From Epinephelus fuscoguttatus (Eukaryota; Chordata; Actinopteri; Perciformes; Serranidae): a stretch of 64,000 nucleotides of DNA. Positions within the stretch are counted from its first letter, which is position 1. Every line of letters starts with the position of its first letter. The translations under genes and the position numbers were made by a program. Shown piece by piece: positions 10,801-21,652 of the stretch. The stretch covers positions 24,824,322-24,888,321 of the forward strand of contig NC_064753.1 in assembly GCF_011397635.1 (NCBI RefSeq), written 5' to 3'. The notes beneath the pieces were generated by a model. It made no database searches. It was not told where the DNA came from and worked only from the letters and a program-made list of their open reading frames with translations.

Positions 10801-13490
10801 CAGCAAATGCAGCAAAGTCCTTTCTTCGCACTGCTTCAATCATCTGTGTCATCCGGCCTGGGACGACAGACTCGGCCCGGTGCTACACACACAGGAAAGA
10901 GTGACCTTCTTGTGAGTGACAATAAGTTCGCTTTAAACACATCTCATTTACACTTTCAACAGTGTTAATAGTCATGTTAGTACATTGAAAAATGTAAATT
11001 AAAGCAAGTGAACATAGTACCTTTAAGAGGCAGCTTGTTTGTACACTGGTTTGCATCCCAGAGGTGCTGCCTACCGGCTTCCTCTCAGCACTGGCCTGTG
11101 AAAAAATGAATTAATTACACGTGATATAACTTTTTACTATTTTCAGTTAAAGCGTGCATTTTGTGCACTAGTCAACACAGTTGCTCAACATGTTTCGCAA
11201 GACTGTCATTTATAGAAGAAGGAAATTAGGTATGTGACCTTCACAATAGAGAACAAAGGTGCCAAGACATATCTGACTCATATCATTATTTCAGTCGCTC
11301 TCACAAACACTCAAATTGACCTACCACTAGTACGAGGATTCTGAGCTCAGGCCAATGAGTCTCTGGCTCCACCTGCTGGGCTAGACTGTCCTTTCCATCT
11401 TCATTCTGTCCCATGATCCATTGGACAAACCCTCCATACATACTTCGGCACGCACTGCCCGATCCCTGCCGTGCAATCCCAGACAGCTCCCCCTCTACGC
11501 CAAAAACCCGGGCCAGAGTGTAAACTGCAACACAGTGATGAAAGAGGGGTAAGAGCAAAGGAGACTGAGAAAAATGAAGATGTAATAAATATGAGAAAGA
11601 CATGGAATACTGAAGAATGGGCACACACAGGCAGCATAAGATAGTTTGAACTGTTTCTGTTCTATGCTGAAATGCAGCTGTTGAGCTCTCAATAAAATTA
11701 ATACTCTATTGTCATTAGTGAAGTGCTCACACTCACCAAGACAAGCGAATCCAGCTGCTGAAGAGGCGAGCCCGGCAGCAGTGGGGAAGTTGTTTACGGA
11801 GCAGATGTGGACTTTGTGAGACAAACAAGTCGAATCCAAAGCGGGGTCCCCGTCATTACGTCTCTTCCTTGCTAGTCGTCGTACTAAATTCAGAACACAG
11901 GAAAATGACACAATGGCCTGCACTCTCTAACTCAGTTTTTCTCATTTACAGGCTTTTTAAGAGGAACAAAACAGACAAGACTCACTCTCTCTCAGACAGG
12001 ATTGTAGTCTTGGATGGGTTATGTCCTCCTCTTTGCCGTTGAGCCATATTCGATCTTCCTGAAATGATCTGCTGGTTGCAACTGTTGTGGTTGTTTTCAG
12101 CTTAAAAGAAGGAAGAAGAAAAGTCAGATCTATATCAGATTTAACACCTTTGCTTCAAGATTTAAACATTATACGTGACAAAATTTATGTTAATCATCAT
12201 CCAAGGCAATATTCAACACGGAGGTCAATATTTTACATAATCAGAGTCATGTATTTATACTTTCTTGCAATGTTTCCATTGTATTTTTCAAAATGCTGAC
12301 ATGATGTTTAAATGCCAGCTCTGCTACAAAGTTTGTCACAGTTTTACCACACTGTGTACATAATGCTTGAAATAGCACGAGTACATATAAATGTTTCAAG
12401 AGTGACCAGCCGAGCTTAAACTACCAGTTAACACAAAAATGCTATGAGTGGCATAATTACATTAGCCTCTTTCTTCTTTTATTTTATTTGGAGTCTTTAC
12501 ATGATGAGAGGAATACAAAGCCACTCAGGGCAGCAGCTCTGGGCAGGAGTATTAACACTGGCACACTGATGAAGCTCAAAGCCTGTTTTCCTACAGAACA
12601 CAGACACATTCATAGTCAGATTGATGACAATGCTGTACATAAATACCTGGTCTTGATGCAATGTGACGCTCAACGAGGAGTTGATGGGTAGAATTAAGTC
12701 TTCATTTCTCTTCCCCCCTGAAAAGGAAGATTCATAGGTACATGACTGAGGTGTTGTCAGACTGATAGAATTAAACAGTACGAATATGCTCAACTCTAAA
12801 GCCACCCTTTAATGTCCAATATTCAGTGAGACATGATACAAAAGTCACCATATAACAAACAACAGTGGAGCTACATCCATTTTCAAATGTATACATGTCA
12901 TTCCTATGGTATAAGGCAGTCTAAAAGTATTAGTGAACACAAACAAGTCTCTCCAAAATCCAAAACTTGAGAGGTAAAACTCAAATATTCAATGTCATAG
13001 GGTATAAAGTCTGGAGCTGCTCCATGGACAATGAATGGTGAGAGGTGTCCTAGATGACACTGAGAGCACATAGGGAAGTGTTCTGAGTATATGGGTACAT
13101 TTTCTGTTTCAGGAAAGCTCATTTGGGTATAAAAAAGAAAACAAACCCTCTGTGTGTCTACAAAATTAAATTCCCATTCATTGTCTGTGGAGAAGCTCCA
13201 CACTTTATACCCTATGACATCACAAGTTTGAGACTTACTTCTCTGGTTTCTGGCTTTGAGAGAGATTAGTTCACAAATATTGATTGAACTTTCCTCTGCC
13301 ACAGCAATAATATATTAGTATTTTTAATTGAGGTAGTGGTCCCCTTTAAGACATGACATAGTTACCTTTGCATCCTAAAGTTACAAACCAAACGTTACTA
13401 CACGAGGATAAGTCAAGAAAGATACTTACAGTACTTGATGACAGCTATATTTACCGGAGCGGTGCATGTAACTATGTTTGGCTTGTCCAT
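7802..13490 (-). CDS. mvd: diphosphomevalonate decarboxylase, complete, 10 exons
   Basis: MVD performs the ATP-dependent decarboxylation of mevalonate 5-diphosphate to isopentenyl diphosphate in the sterol/isoprenoid pathway. Coding exons: 13430-13490, 12647-12717, 11986-12100, 11737-11883, 11325-11524, 11021-11095, 10664-10882, 8641-8756, 8309-8417, 7802-7882; 1194 nt, 397 residues (human 400). All splice sites are GT-AG and in phase. The N-terminus reads [20 protein letters not shown] then [20 protein letters not shown]. The GHMP-kinase ATP-binding loop [12 protein letters not shown] lies at 116-127. GSGSACRS puts the catalytic Arg at 158 (human 161), and [10 protein letters not shown] puts the catalytic Asp at 302 (human 305). 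[14 protein letters not shown] and the C-terminal GPGPRVVED motif are present. No defects were found. The gene lies directly upstream of cyba, as in mammals. Confidence 0.97.
9131..10573 (+). mobile_element. TTAA-flanked DNA transposon (Kolobok-like), copy 1, with a nested insertion; mvd intron 7
   Basis: The left end (TTAA then a CAGTGTG-like segment and GATTTAGTGGCATCTAG) and the right end (CTGACACACTGGACCTTTAA) are the inverted termini shared by all copies in this window. The TTAA flanks and AGG at the terminus fit the Kolobok superfamily; piggyBac is the alternative. No transposase was recognised, so it is non-autonomous. A second repeat (about 9312-10022) interrupts it. Both lie in the mvd intron between 8757 and 10663. 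Confidence 0.75.
9312..10022. mobile_element. repeat nested in copy 1
   Basis: The host element is cut between GACCAGG and TGATTAAAACTGG, and about 710 bp of foreign sequence sits there. Its ends resemble each other inverted: GTATTCACAAACATTCTGAG on the left, and GTGTTCTCAAAGCTTCCTAG as the reverse complement of the right. It is probably a small terminal-inverted-repeat DNA transposon; the superfamily is not clear. Confidence 0.5.
12960..13240. repeat. foldback MITE in mvd intron 1
   Basis: The left arm (about 12990-13037) and right arm (about 13170-13220) are reverse complements over about 47 bp. They share GTCATAGGGTATAAAGT / ACTTTATACCCTATGAC and ACAATGAATGG / CCATTCATTGT. Shorter outer matches (AAACTTGAG / CTCAAACTTG) extend the structure. 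It is non-coding; the open frame across it at 12904-13302 is incidental. Confidence 0.7.
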
Positions 13491-13760
13491 ACTGTCCCCT
13501 GGTACAGCTGAATGTGAGCCTGTGTATGTTTTGATCATTTATACCGGGGTATTGACAGGCTATACCGAGGTATTGACAGGCTATACCGGGGTATAGACAT
13601 TCACTTCTAGTGGTTAGCAGCTACAGTTTAGCCAACCTTACTACAGCTTTCCTCGGTGTCTCCCGATTGGCTGGTGTTGAACATGTGACAAACACCGCGA
13701 CCAATCAGAGCCCAGCTATTTTGATGGCAGTCGGAATAGCCAATGAGGGATCATCTGACC
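13491..13760 (-). promoter_or_regulatory. mvd: mvd upstream regulatory region: three 21-bp repeats and three CCAAT boxes
   Basis: Three tandem 21-bp units (13540-13560, 13561-13581, 13582-13602) each hold a near-palindrome TACCGGGGTA. Further upstream are CCAAT boxes at 13666-13670 (reverse), 13701-13705 and 13740-13744, spaced about 35-40 bp. Sterol-pathway promoters are commonly driven by SREBP together with NF-Y at CCAAT boxes. The CCAAT cluster is seen directly; SREBP control is inference, since no clean sterol regulatory element was found. Confidence 0.55.
13540..13602. repeat. 3 x 21-bp tandem repeat
   Basis: Units start TATACCGGGGTATTGAC. Unit 2 has one G-to-A change in the GGGG core and unit 3 diverges at its 3' end. 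It begins 50 bp upstream of the mvd start codon. Confidence 0.95.
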
Positions 13761-13802
13761 ACGCTCGTGCGAAATGGGGCAAGGACAGAGACCATCCCAC
13801 AG

Positions 13803-14785
13803 GCTCAGTCAGGGTGTATTAAAATATATTCTATTAATTATAAAATAATTAGAAAATGCATGTAACTGATGCATAAAAAAAATAAAAAAAATAAACTCAC
13901 TGTAAATGTTGTAATTGTATAGCAAAAGCTGGAATAAAAAAAAGTACAAAAAATAAATAGTGTGCCACACTGCAATGCTCAAGTAGTGTAGCTACTTCAG
14001 TGGAATTTTAAGGTAATTATACTTTAGTGTTTCCATTTTGTACTACTTTTTAATTGAACTCACAAAACTTCAGAGGCAAATTGTACACAAATTTAGATAA
14101 TAATTAGGTACTTTTACCTTTGCTTAAGTAAACTTTTTAAATGCAGGGCTTTTGTCGTGGACATTTTTTGACACTTTAGTAAAACCCCTTCCACTAATGG
14201 GAATAAAGTAAGTTATTGGAGCATTAGATGTCTCTTCTCTTCCACTTGGCAATGCAGGAACAGAAAGGGCAAAGCAGTGATGAACGTTAATAAAAGCATC
14301 ACTAAACTGTAGTGTTTGTATAAATGTATGCTGACTGTAAAGTCATGCTTACTGTAGCTAACTAATTCAAGGCAATGCAACTGTTGTAAAACATATTTCC
14401 TTTGGTTATTCAACTGTGGCTTATAAACTTTATCGATAATGATAAATAACATAACAATTAAATCACATTTCTCAGTCACGCTTTTTTTATTTTAAAAGTA
14501 GTTGGATACATTTGGCATTTGTTAATTCTTGGAATCCAAAATTTTAAATGGTTGATTTAGCAAAAAGAGTCAACCACCAATAAAGAAACAGTATGTCAGC
14601 TTTTTCTATGGTAATGAGGATACTGTGTGATGCAGCTGCAACATTCTTCTGTTCTCATGTTGAGCATGGTCACAACTGTGATAACTGTGTGCCTTGATCC
14701 AAAGAACACAGTCTGTGTGAAAACCCAAAATGTAAACCTTTAAAAAGGGAGCTCAACACTTCAGAGATGGCTCATCAGAGAAACA
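13803..14785. other. mvd-pdcd5 intergenic spacer
   Basis: Very AT-rich spacer with A-runs near 13877-13960. There is no coding signal. Minus-strand poly(A) signals at 14486-14491 (AATAAA) and 14806-14811 (ATTAAA) are candidates for the pdcd5 transcript end. Confidence 0.45.
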
Positions 14786-15318
14786 AACTTTTGAATTTAA
14801 GGCTTTTTAATGTTTTTTATGTAAACCTTCAAGATACATGTCTGCAAAAAGAAATAATCCAAGTGCACCATCCAGAGCGAATGGGATGCTGGCCCTAAAT
14901 AGAAAACAATGTATTGTATTCACAGAAAAGTCTAGATTCATCTAGGTTTTTTCTGATTGAGGAACAGAAGTCAAACATGGTGGGAAAAAAATTAACTACT
15001 GAAAGAGACTAGAGGAGTCAAACAGTGTCATGAGCTGTCAGGGGTACAACACAAGCAGAGCAAATTTGTAGCAATTTGATTGAAAAGAGCGCGCAAAAGA
15101 ACACCTTGTTTGAAACCCTGTGTATTCTACCCCCCACCACTTATGCCACAATGTAAACTCCGCTTTGTTTTTCCCTCTTGGTAATGTAGTTTCCAGAGAC
15201 ACACAGAAGCAAGTGTGGCATCCCAGGATTCTGCTAACAGGTCAAAGATATTATCAGAGTCCCAGAAAAGCATATCCTCTCCTGATTTCTTGGCTTGTCC
15301 CAGGGTTCCCATTTAAAA

Positions 15319-18300
15319 TTAGTAATCATCCTCATCATCTGAGTCCATCACCCTCCGTCTGTTGAACTGACAAGAACAGAGCGCAAATGATTTAGGATGG
15401 ATGTGTGACTGATAATGAATCAAACACAGGTGACATTTCAGTGCAACTTACTGTGACAGTTGTTTTCTTCTCTGTTTGCTGACTGACTTTTTCTAGAATC
15501 TCGATCAGGCCTGACTCCGTAATCTAACAAAAGAGAAAATCCATTCATTGCACTGCTGGCATGACGAGGGATTATCAACAATATCAGAGCTTCAAGCATT
15601 AGGAGGTGTTTTTCTTACCTTTCCTGGTAACTTTCCAAAACGAACCATCTGAATGAGATAGTTTTCAACTGCATTGGCCTTCTCCGGTTTTACCAAAGCA
15701 AGATTGCTTACTGAAAAACAGTAAAAATATTTAACCACCTTGTGTTCACGATTGAGTGGCGTTTATAGGTCTACACTACAACCTATTCATCACACAAAAC
15801 AGTTTCAAACTCAGAGGTAGGAACCTTAAGTTTTTTAAAATGGAAGGCTGAACACTCTTCTTAGACTGAATATAAATCTCTGATAAGAGTTAATAAGAGT
15901 GTTGTGATGATTCTGATTTCACAATTTTTTACATTACAGTTGTTCACCAATTTATAGTATGCCAAATAAAAAAAATATTTTTAATATCTTTTGGTTTTAC
16001 AAGAGCATGATTTATTTCCAAGGGATTCCTTTCAACAGACTTAACAATAAATCTGAGAGCACACTTACATCTGGCACGGGCAGACTGGTCCAGAACTTGA
16101 GCCAATATAGAGTTCCTCATTTCTGTTTCTCTGTGAATAACAAGTAACAATGATACCACATCAGCACAACCTACAACTATCTGGATCTAGGACTGAGACC
16201 AGTAAAAGGGAAAACTACATTTACATTTTACAACAGAAAAATACATTTATCAAACTCTCAAGCCATCAAAATATTACACTGATAGGTTCTTATTACACAA
16301 TGAGTTCATAATGTTGTTTTCAAATATACTGTGGCTCTCTAACAGTAATTATCTCACAATATTATGGAAATAATTCAGTGAACAGATGTCTGATAAGTCT
16401 GTTTAACTGAGCTATACAGAAACTGACTGTGAGAGTACAAATTAATCACTATATCTGTATACTGAATTGGCATACTTACCTTTGTTTGGCCTCCTCTGCT
16501 TGCTGCTGATTATTTGAAGAATCCTGGAAGAATATATGAGACAGCACCATCACATATGGGTTGTATTTCTTATTCATACCAGCCCAATATTCCCACAACT
16601 TTGGTAATGGCCTCACAAACAAGTTTAATAACTGTCAAAATATATTTCCCCATGCTGCTTGGTTAATTTATTAAAACTGAGCTTTTTTTTAAAGCAAAGT
16701 TTCACCTTTCAAAGTGGAACAAAATATTTGGCTAAAGATCTGACATTTGATTGAAGACCAGAATCTACAATGTACCAGTATCAAGATAATACTCATCATA
16801 AAAACCAGGTCTGTATGGTTCAAGACAATGAGCGCAGTTGGAGCCAAGTGACACATGTATAGTTGAAAAAATAACATCACCAGGATCCATCCACTTTGCA
16901 TCAGAAAGTTCATTAGCAATCATGTCTATAACGATGTACCAGAATTAGCTATATATCATAATCTTGATGGGTATCGTAATTTGCAGTATTGTTTTTCTTG
17001 TTTTACATTCTGTTTTTTACTCCCTATTTTTAGATATTACTTTAGTCAGACATTGAATGTCTGTCCCCATCTTGGTAGAGGTTGGTGGATTGTTGGCGAC
17101 TGTCACTGAATGGGACATTTTAAATTTGAAAAAAAACAAACTTCAGCACTCTCTGGAGGGCAAATTATGTAGCCAGGACACTGTTTCAAAATTACCTTAA
17201 ATACATCTTTAGCCTTTGTTTAGTGTAATGTTTTGTTATTTATCTGGCAAAAATTACACAGATACAATTTATCTTTGAGTAGTTACAAGCTTTCTAAATA
17301 TTCGCCCAGCCCATTTATCAGTTGGGCTCTATGTAAGATTCACTGTGTTCAGTCAGCTTAAACCTGACAGCATTAACTAAAATCTGCATTTTAATTATTC
17401 ATACAGGATGCCACCAGATCATGGCTGTTATAATTAAAATACAGGCCTATATTTATTACAGTCATAAAACAAAGTTGTTACCTTTTACTGTTTATTAATG
17501 TTTCAGTATTATGTGGCTAGTAAAGATACACTTACGTTAATGAAACTGTCCTACCACTCCAACTAAGCTCACCAGTTGACTGTATTCTTCTATACTTGTC
17601 CAGAAACATTCTTCGTTCTTCTTCTTCTCACCCTCCTATTGTGTTCAGCTCTAATTAGACAAAATTATTGTCCTTGCTTTACTAATAAAATCATACAAAA
17701 GATAATTTAAGAGATATTTTGTGTCCATGTTAAGCTTTGATGCAAAGTAGTCTGATAAATAGTACAATGTGTTTTCATCTGAGTATTTGTATAATCAATA
17801 TGAAGTAATAGATTATGTTTTGTTTTATAGCTAAAAAACAAGCTGATTAGGTCAATGCATCCATACATGCCATAAATATCAAATATAAGCTCAAACTTGT
17901 TATGCTCACAATAACTTAAATTGACTAAAGATCTGACACAACAATAGGTGATAACGTTACAGTATGTATTATTAAGGATGTGTGATCAGCTATAATGGGA
18001 CGGCCATTTTAAACTGGGAACACTTAATTTTGATTGATGATTAATTTATATTAAATAGACACAGCAGGAGGGTTAACATAGGTTCATTTTTTATAACTCG
18101 TTGCTCAGTGTTGCTCAGCTAACACTATCATTGTCAGAGGGGTGTGCGCTGTCTTGTCAATACCAAGCTAGCAGTGTCAGTCAGATGATGCTGGTCACTG
18201 TGATTTATAACACACTACAGAGTTTATTACAGCTAGCGTTGCTCTCATACGTTGGCTGTGTATATCCCCCGAGTTAAGACAGTTACAGTACAGTTAAATG

Positions 18301-18492
18301 AGTTGAGTTGTGGTGACTGGTTTAGCCACACTAACGTTAGCTAACTTTAGCAGCACCATTATTGAACTCAGCATCTCCTTATAAGGCGGGCGCAAACACG
18401 CTTCCGTGCTCGTGTTTTGTGCTTACCCCGTGCTTTGCCTGAAGCTCCGCCATCCTTTGCTGCCTAATTGCTTCTAATTCGTCGTCCGCCAT
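15319..18492 (-). CDS. pdcd5: programmed cell death protein 5, complete, 6 exons
   Basis: PDCD5 is a small helical-bundle protein that binds the CCT/TRiC chaperonin and Tip60 and promotes apoptosis. Coding exons: 18427-18492, 16480-16523, 16069-16130, 15619-15710, 15452-15523, 15319-15366; 384 nt, 127 residues (human 125). All junctions are GT-AG and in phase. The protein starts [20 protein letters not shown]. The core [20 protein letters not shown] and [17 protein letters not shown], then [19 protein letters not shown], are close to human. It ends [15 protein letters not shown]. The Gln-rich linker at residues 23-37 is the least conserved part, as usual. Two 3' UTR poly(A) candidates are at 14806-14811 and 14486-14491. 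No defects seen. Confidence 0.97.
16524..18426 (-). other. pdcd5: pdcd5 intron 1
   Basis: The longest pdcd5 intron (1.9 kb). It is AT-rich with no exon-like or named repeat sequence. Short open frames here (such as 16689-16919) match nothing recognised. Confidence 0.6.
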
Positions 18493-19110
18493 GGTTTACA
18501 ACAGTATCGCGGACCTAGAAGGCTGAGAAGTGTTGAGGTAACGTAATAAAATGTACCCTAAACTCCCATCAGAGGTGAGGCCCTACCTAGTCCAGGGGAG
18601 TGTAATCAACATCCGATCCAACACTCAGGGTGAAGCAATCGAGCACAGATTCAAGGATCGCATATGAAAAGGAGTTTGTGAGCATACTGTACCCATACTG
18701 CAGGCAGATTTATGGATTTGTGGCAATGTTTAAAATAAATGTTGCAGTTCACTGTATTTTAGCTGTATGATTTATAGTATTATAGACCAATTTATTTTGA
18801 TAATATTCTAATAATATTGTGAGACACAGTAATGCTGTTATGGATGAAGATGGCTCAAGTGCAACATGAATTGGCAGAGCTTTTAAAGTCTTCTTTATGA
18901 GAACAGTGTATAGACTTTACTTAATGGTATTTATACATAATGCAAATTTTAGTCCATTTAATGTAGTATAAAATACAGAGACTGAAAAAGGGCAAGCAGA
19001 TTTGACACAAAATGAAAATTAAGTAAAGCAAAAGGAACTCAAACTCAGAGGAGAAGTTTAAAGGAGCTTATTTTCTAACCAGGTAAATTAAAAACATCAG
19101 CATCTTAAGC
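18493..19110. other. pdcd5 5' flank and intergenic DNA
   Basis: It begins with the likely pdcd5 promoter (about 18493-18650, moderately GC-richer than its surroundings, no TATA box seen). It then becomes AT-rich without recognised features. Confidence 0.4.
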
Positions 19111-19380
19111 AATCTACCTAGTTCTTACCCTCTGGATTTAAAAGCATTTAACAAGATTAATACTTGAAGTTTCAAGTCATCCTTCAACATTTTCCACACC
19201 AAAGGTGCAGAATACATAATTGCCCCTTTCCCAATTTCCTTATGGGCATTTGAAAAGGAAAGAAAATGAAGTCTTGGGAATGCCAAGAGTATTGTCCGAC
19301 ACTTTTCTGTGTGATAAAGACACATAAGTAGTATGGGAGCAGGCCAAAAGTGTACCAGTGACAGAGCATGGGTAGCCAGA
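19110..19380 (-). mobile_element. fragment of a LINE reverse-transcriptase ORF end
   Basis: On the minus strand a frame reads NAHKEIGKGAIMYSAPLVWK and then LKDDLKLQVLILLNAFKS before a stop. This resembles the common fish LINE ORF2 terminus of the form ELGKKAFSYAAPxxWNxLQxxLKL, then a phenylalanine-lysine ending. Only about 90 codons remain and neither LINE end is visible. The clade cannot be set. Confidence 0.5.
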
Positions 19381-19908
19381 GCGGATGATCATACTACCTG
19401 ACAGTACGCCTATATCCACAGTTTTGAGTCAGAGCTTTACAATGGCGATGAATCATAGGGAAGCTGTGTCAATCATATGACATTGAGCAGAGGTATGCAT
19501 GTATAACAACTCACCATAATCCCCAGTGGCAGCAACAAGTCTCTTTATATATCAAAAGAAAAACACAACTTATTTCGAAAATAAAAACCCAGTTTTAGCG
19601 TAGCTTTTTCACCAGGTACTGCACATGTGGCTTAAAATGTAATCATCAATCAAAATACCCTGCTATTTATAACAGATAACAACCTCTATTTCACTTCCCT
19701 TATGAGTGGCCACTGATCCATATGGATCTTGGCAATGAAACAAAAGAAACATTTGACAAAAAACACTTTATTTAATAGGTTCATTAAGAAATTACATGTC
19801 ATGATAACTGTTTTAAATCTGTTAAATATCATGGTAGCATAATAGCAATATTAGTATATTAGTAATATGGTTTGTTTAATTACAAAAAAATAAATTGATT
19901 AGAACATC

Positions 19909-19914
19909 TTTATT
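19909..19914 (-). terminator. poly(A) signal candidate for urah
   Basis: AATAAA on the minus strand, 162 bp past the urah stop codon. A second AATAAA lies at 19767-19772. Confidence 0.5.
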
Positions 19915-20075
19915 CAAATGGAGGAATCATTCAGACGGAGCATTGTGTGTTGTCAGCAGTTGTGACTGTTTGGCTGGTGCTGGTATAAATATTCTTGGTG
20001 GTGCTGCCTCTGCCTGTGTTGTGTATGACAGCTGATAGATGGAGGTAGCCTTAGGATGGTCATCACACTCGACCC

Positions 20076-21652
20076 CTAGCTTCCTCTGTATGTACTATAA
20101 GAGAAACGACTCAGGAGCAGAGGGACATGGTACTTTTGGCCGGGGTCATTAATAGTGAAGACAATCTGCAACAGAACACCATACATGAGAGAGGTTAACA
20201 ATTAAAAGTAAGCATCACATGCATACGACAGGTTAAATGAGGATGTAAGTTCACTGATCTAGTTGCGAAACTACAGTTACATCACAAGCAAGCAAAGCAC
20301 CATTTGACATGCCAACACAACATTTCCTCACCTCAACATATGGGTAAAAGCAGGTCTCTCCCATATTCTTCCAGTACTGACCAGTCTCAAAACACATTCT
20401 ATACACACCAGAAGTAAACAACTGTTTTGTGATGAGTCCTGGGCAGCGTCCGTCAGCATTAGTTGCCCTGTAGAGACAAAATGTGATTGGAGAGAGTTGT
20501 CCAGTTGTAATATCTGAGATTTTCCTGTGATCATACTTTGTGACTATGTGCGTGGTATTTTATGGCTGTTGCCCTCAGGTCTTTACCCAGCGGTTATCAA
20601 ACTCCAGGCATTATTGGAGGGGTCTTGTCGGTAGAGACAGATGGCAATGTTCGAGCCAGGGACGCCCATCGCAGTGTTCAGCACGTGGGTGGTCAGAGGA
20701 CTAGGTGAGTCTGCCATTGCTGTGATCTGCAGAGCAAGGAAGTAAGACTTTAAATGGATCTGTTTAAATCTAGAGAAATCACATTAGAGTCCAGCATTGA
20801 AACACAAATACTTCTCTGACAACAAAAACATACAGGCCTATGTTGCTTTTATTTTCCTTAAAGCAACATTGAGTTCACTGTATTTTGAATTATCTTTGGC
20901 AGTTTATTCCAAACTGACAAGATAACACATTTGACACCCATCTTAAATGCGCAGAGGACAGCTTTATTAAAGTTTTTAGACAATGACCATGTTGACTACA
21001 CACCTGTAAATTTTCCTGAGCCAGGGATGTAAAAACTGGGGTGTCGGAGGCCTCTTTTCTAATTCTTACTTCCGGCTCCCTTGTCAGACCATGGCTATCT
21101 TCAAATTCAGTCTTCATTTTGATCTCAATAACACACCTGTCAAGTTTTGTGACTCCATTGTGCATGATTGCAATGTTATTGTGATGACAAAATCTTTCCA
21201 CAGACAGACAGCTGGCAAAATATTCAAAATGGCTTCTGTGGTGGGTACTGTCACCAGGACCCCATTTTGCCATGATGAGACACAATACCAGCTCCTGCTA
21301 CCTTGCTGTGGCTCGTAAATGTCAAATTGTAAGTTGTGATTTATTAAGTAAAAATTCTCAAGATAGTTGAATAAAAGGACATATCAAGACCTCTGTAGAT
21401 ACAGTACAGGGTGCTAAAATCTAACTAATAAATAGAAACCCTGGATATAATATTTTACACACAAGTATTAAATCAGATGTTTTTATGTTTATTTCAGTGA
21501 TCAAACATAATAAATATATGATGCTCCATCACTTAACATTTGGACTGTTGAATAAAAAATCTTCTGTTGTTTTATATACCTTTAAGTTTTGTGCTTACCT
21601 TGTATTCAGGCACAATCTGACCCTTGAGTTGCTGCAGCCTGTACGCACTCAT
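20076..21652 (-). CDS. urah: 5-hydroxyisourate hydrolase (transthyretin-like), complete, 4 exons
   Basis: HIU hydrolase opens 5-hydroxyisourate, the product of urate oxidase, to OHCU in peroxisomal uric-acid breakdown. Coding exons: 21599-21652, 20587-20726, 20332-20467, 20076-20165; 420 nt, 139 residues, all GT-AG and in phase. Family signatures: [14 protein letters not shown] (His32), NADGRCPGL (Arg72), [18 protein letters not shown] at the C-terminus with His123. The final tetrapeptide YRGS is the hallmark that separates this enzyme from transthyretin. Exon 1 encodes [18 protein letters not shown]. Residues RLQQLKGQI resemble a type-2 peroxisomal targeting signal, with Ile in place of the usual last residue. 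A second in-frame Met (22) opens exon 2's conserved core. Fish paralogue (uraha or urahb) not determined. Confidence 0.95.
20727..21598 (-). other. urah: urah intron 1
   Basis: An 872-bp intron separating the targeting-signal exon from the catalytic core. The minus-strand frame at 20890-21285 (131 codons) has no recognised homology and is treated as chance. Confidence 0.6.

Noticed and set aside
13540-13602. Three regular repeats considered as a CRISPR-like array.
   Set aside because: Units are directly adjacent without spacers, and the window is vertebrate.
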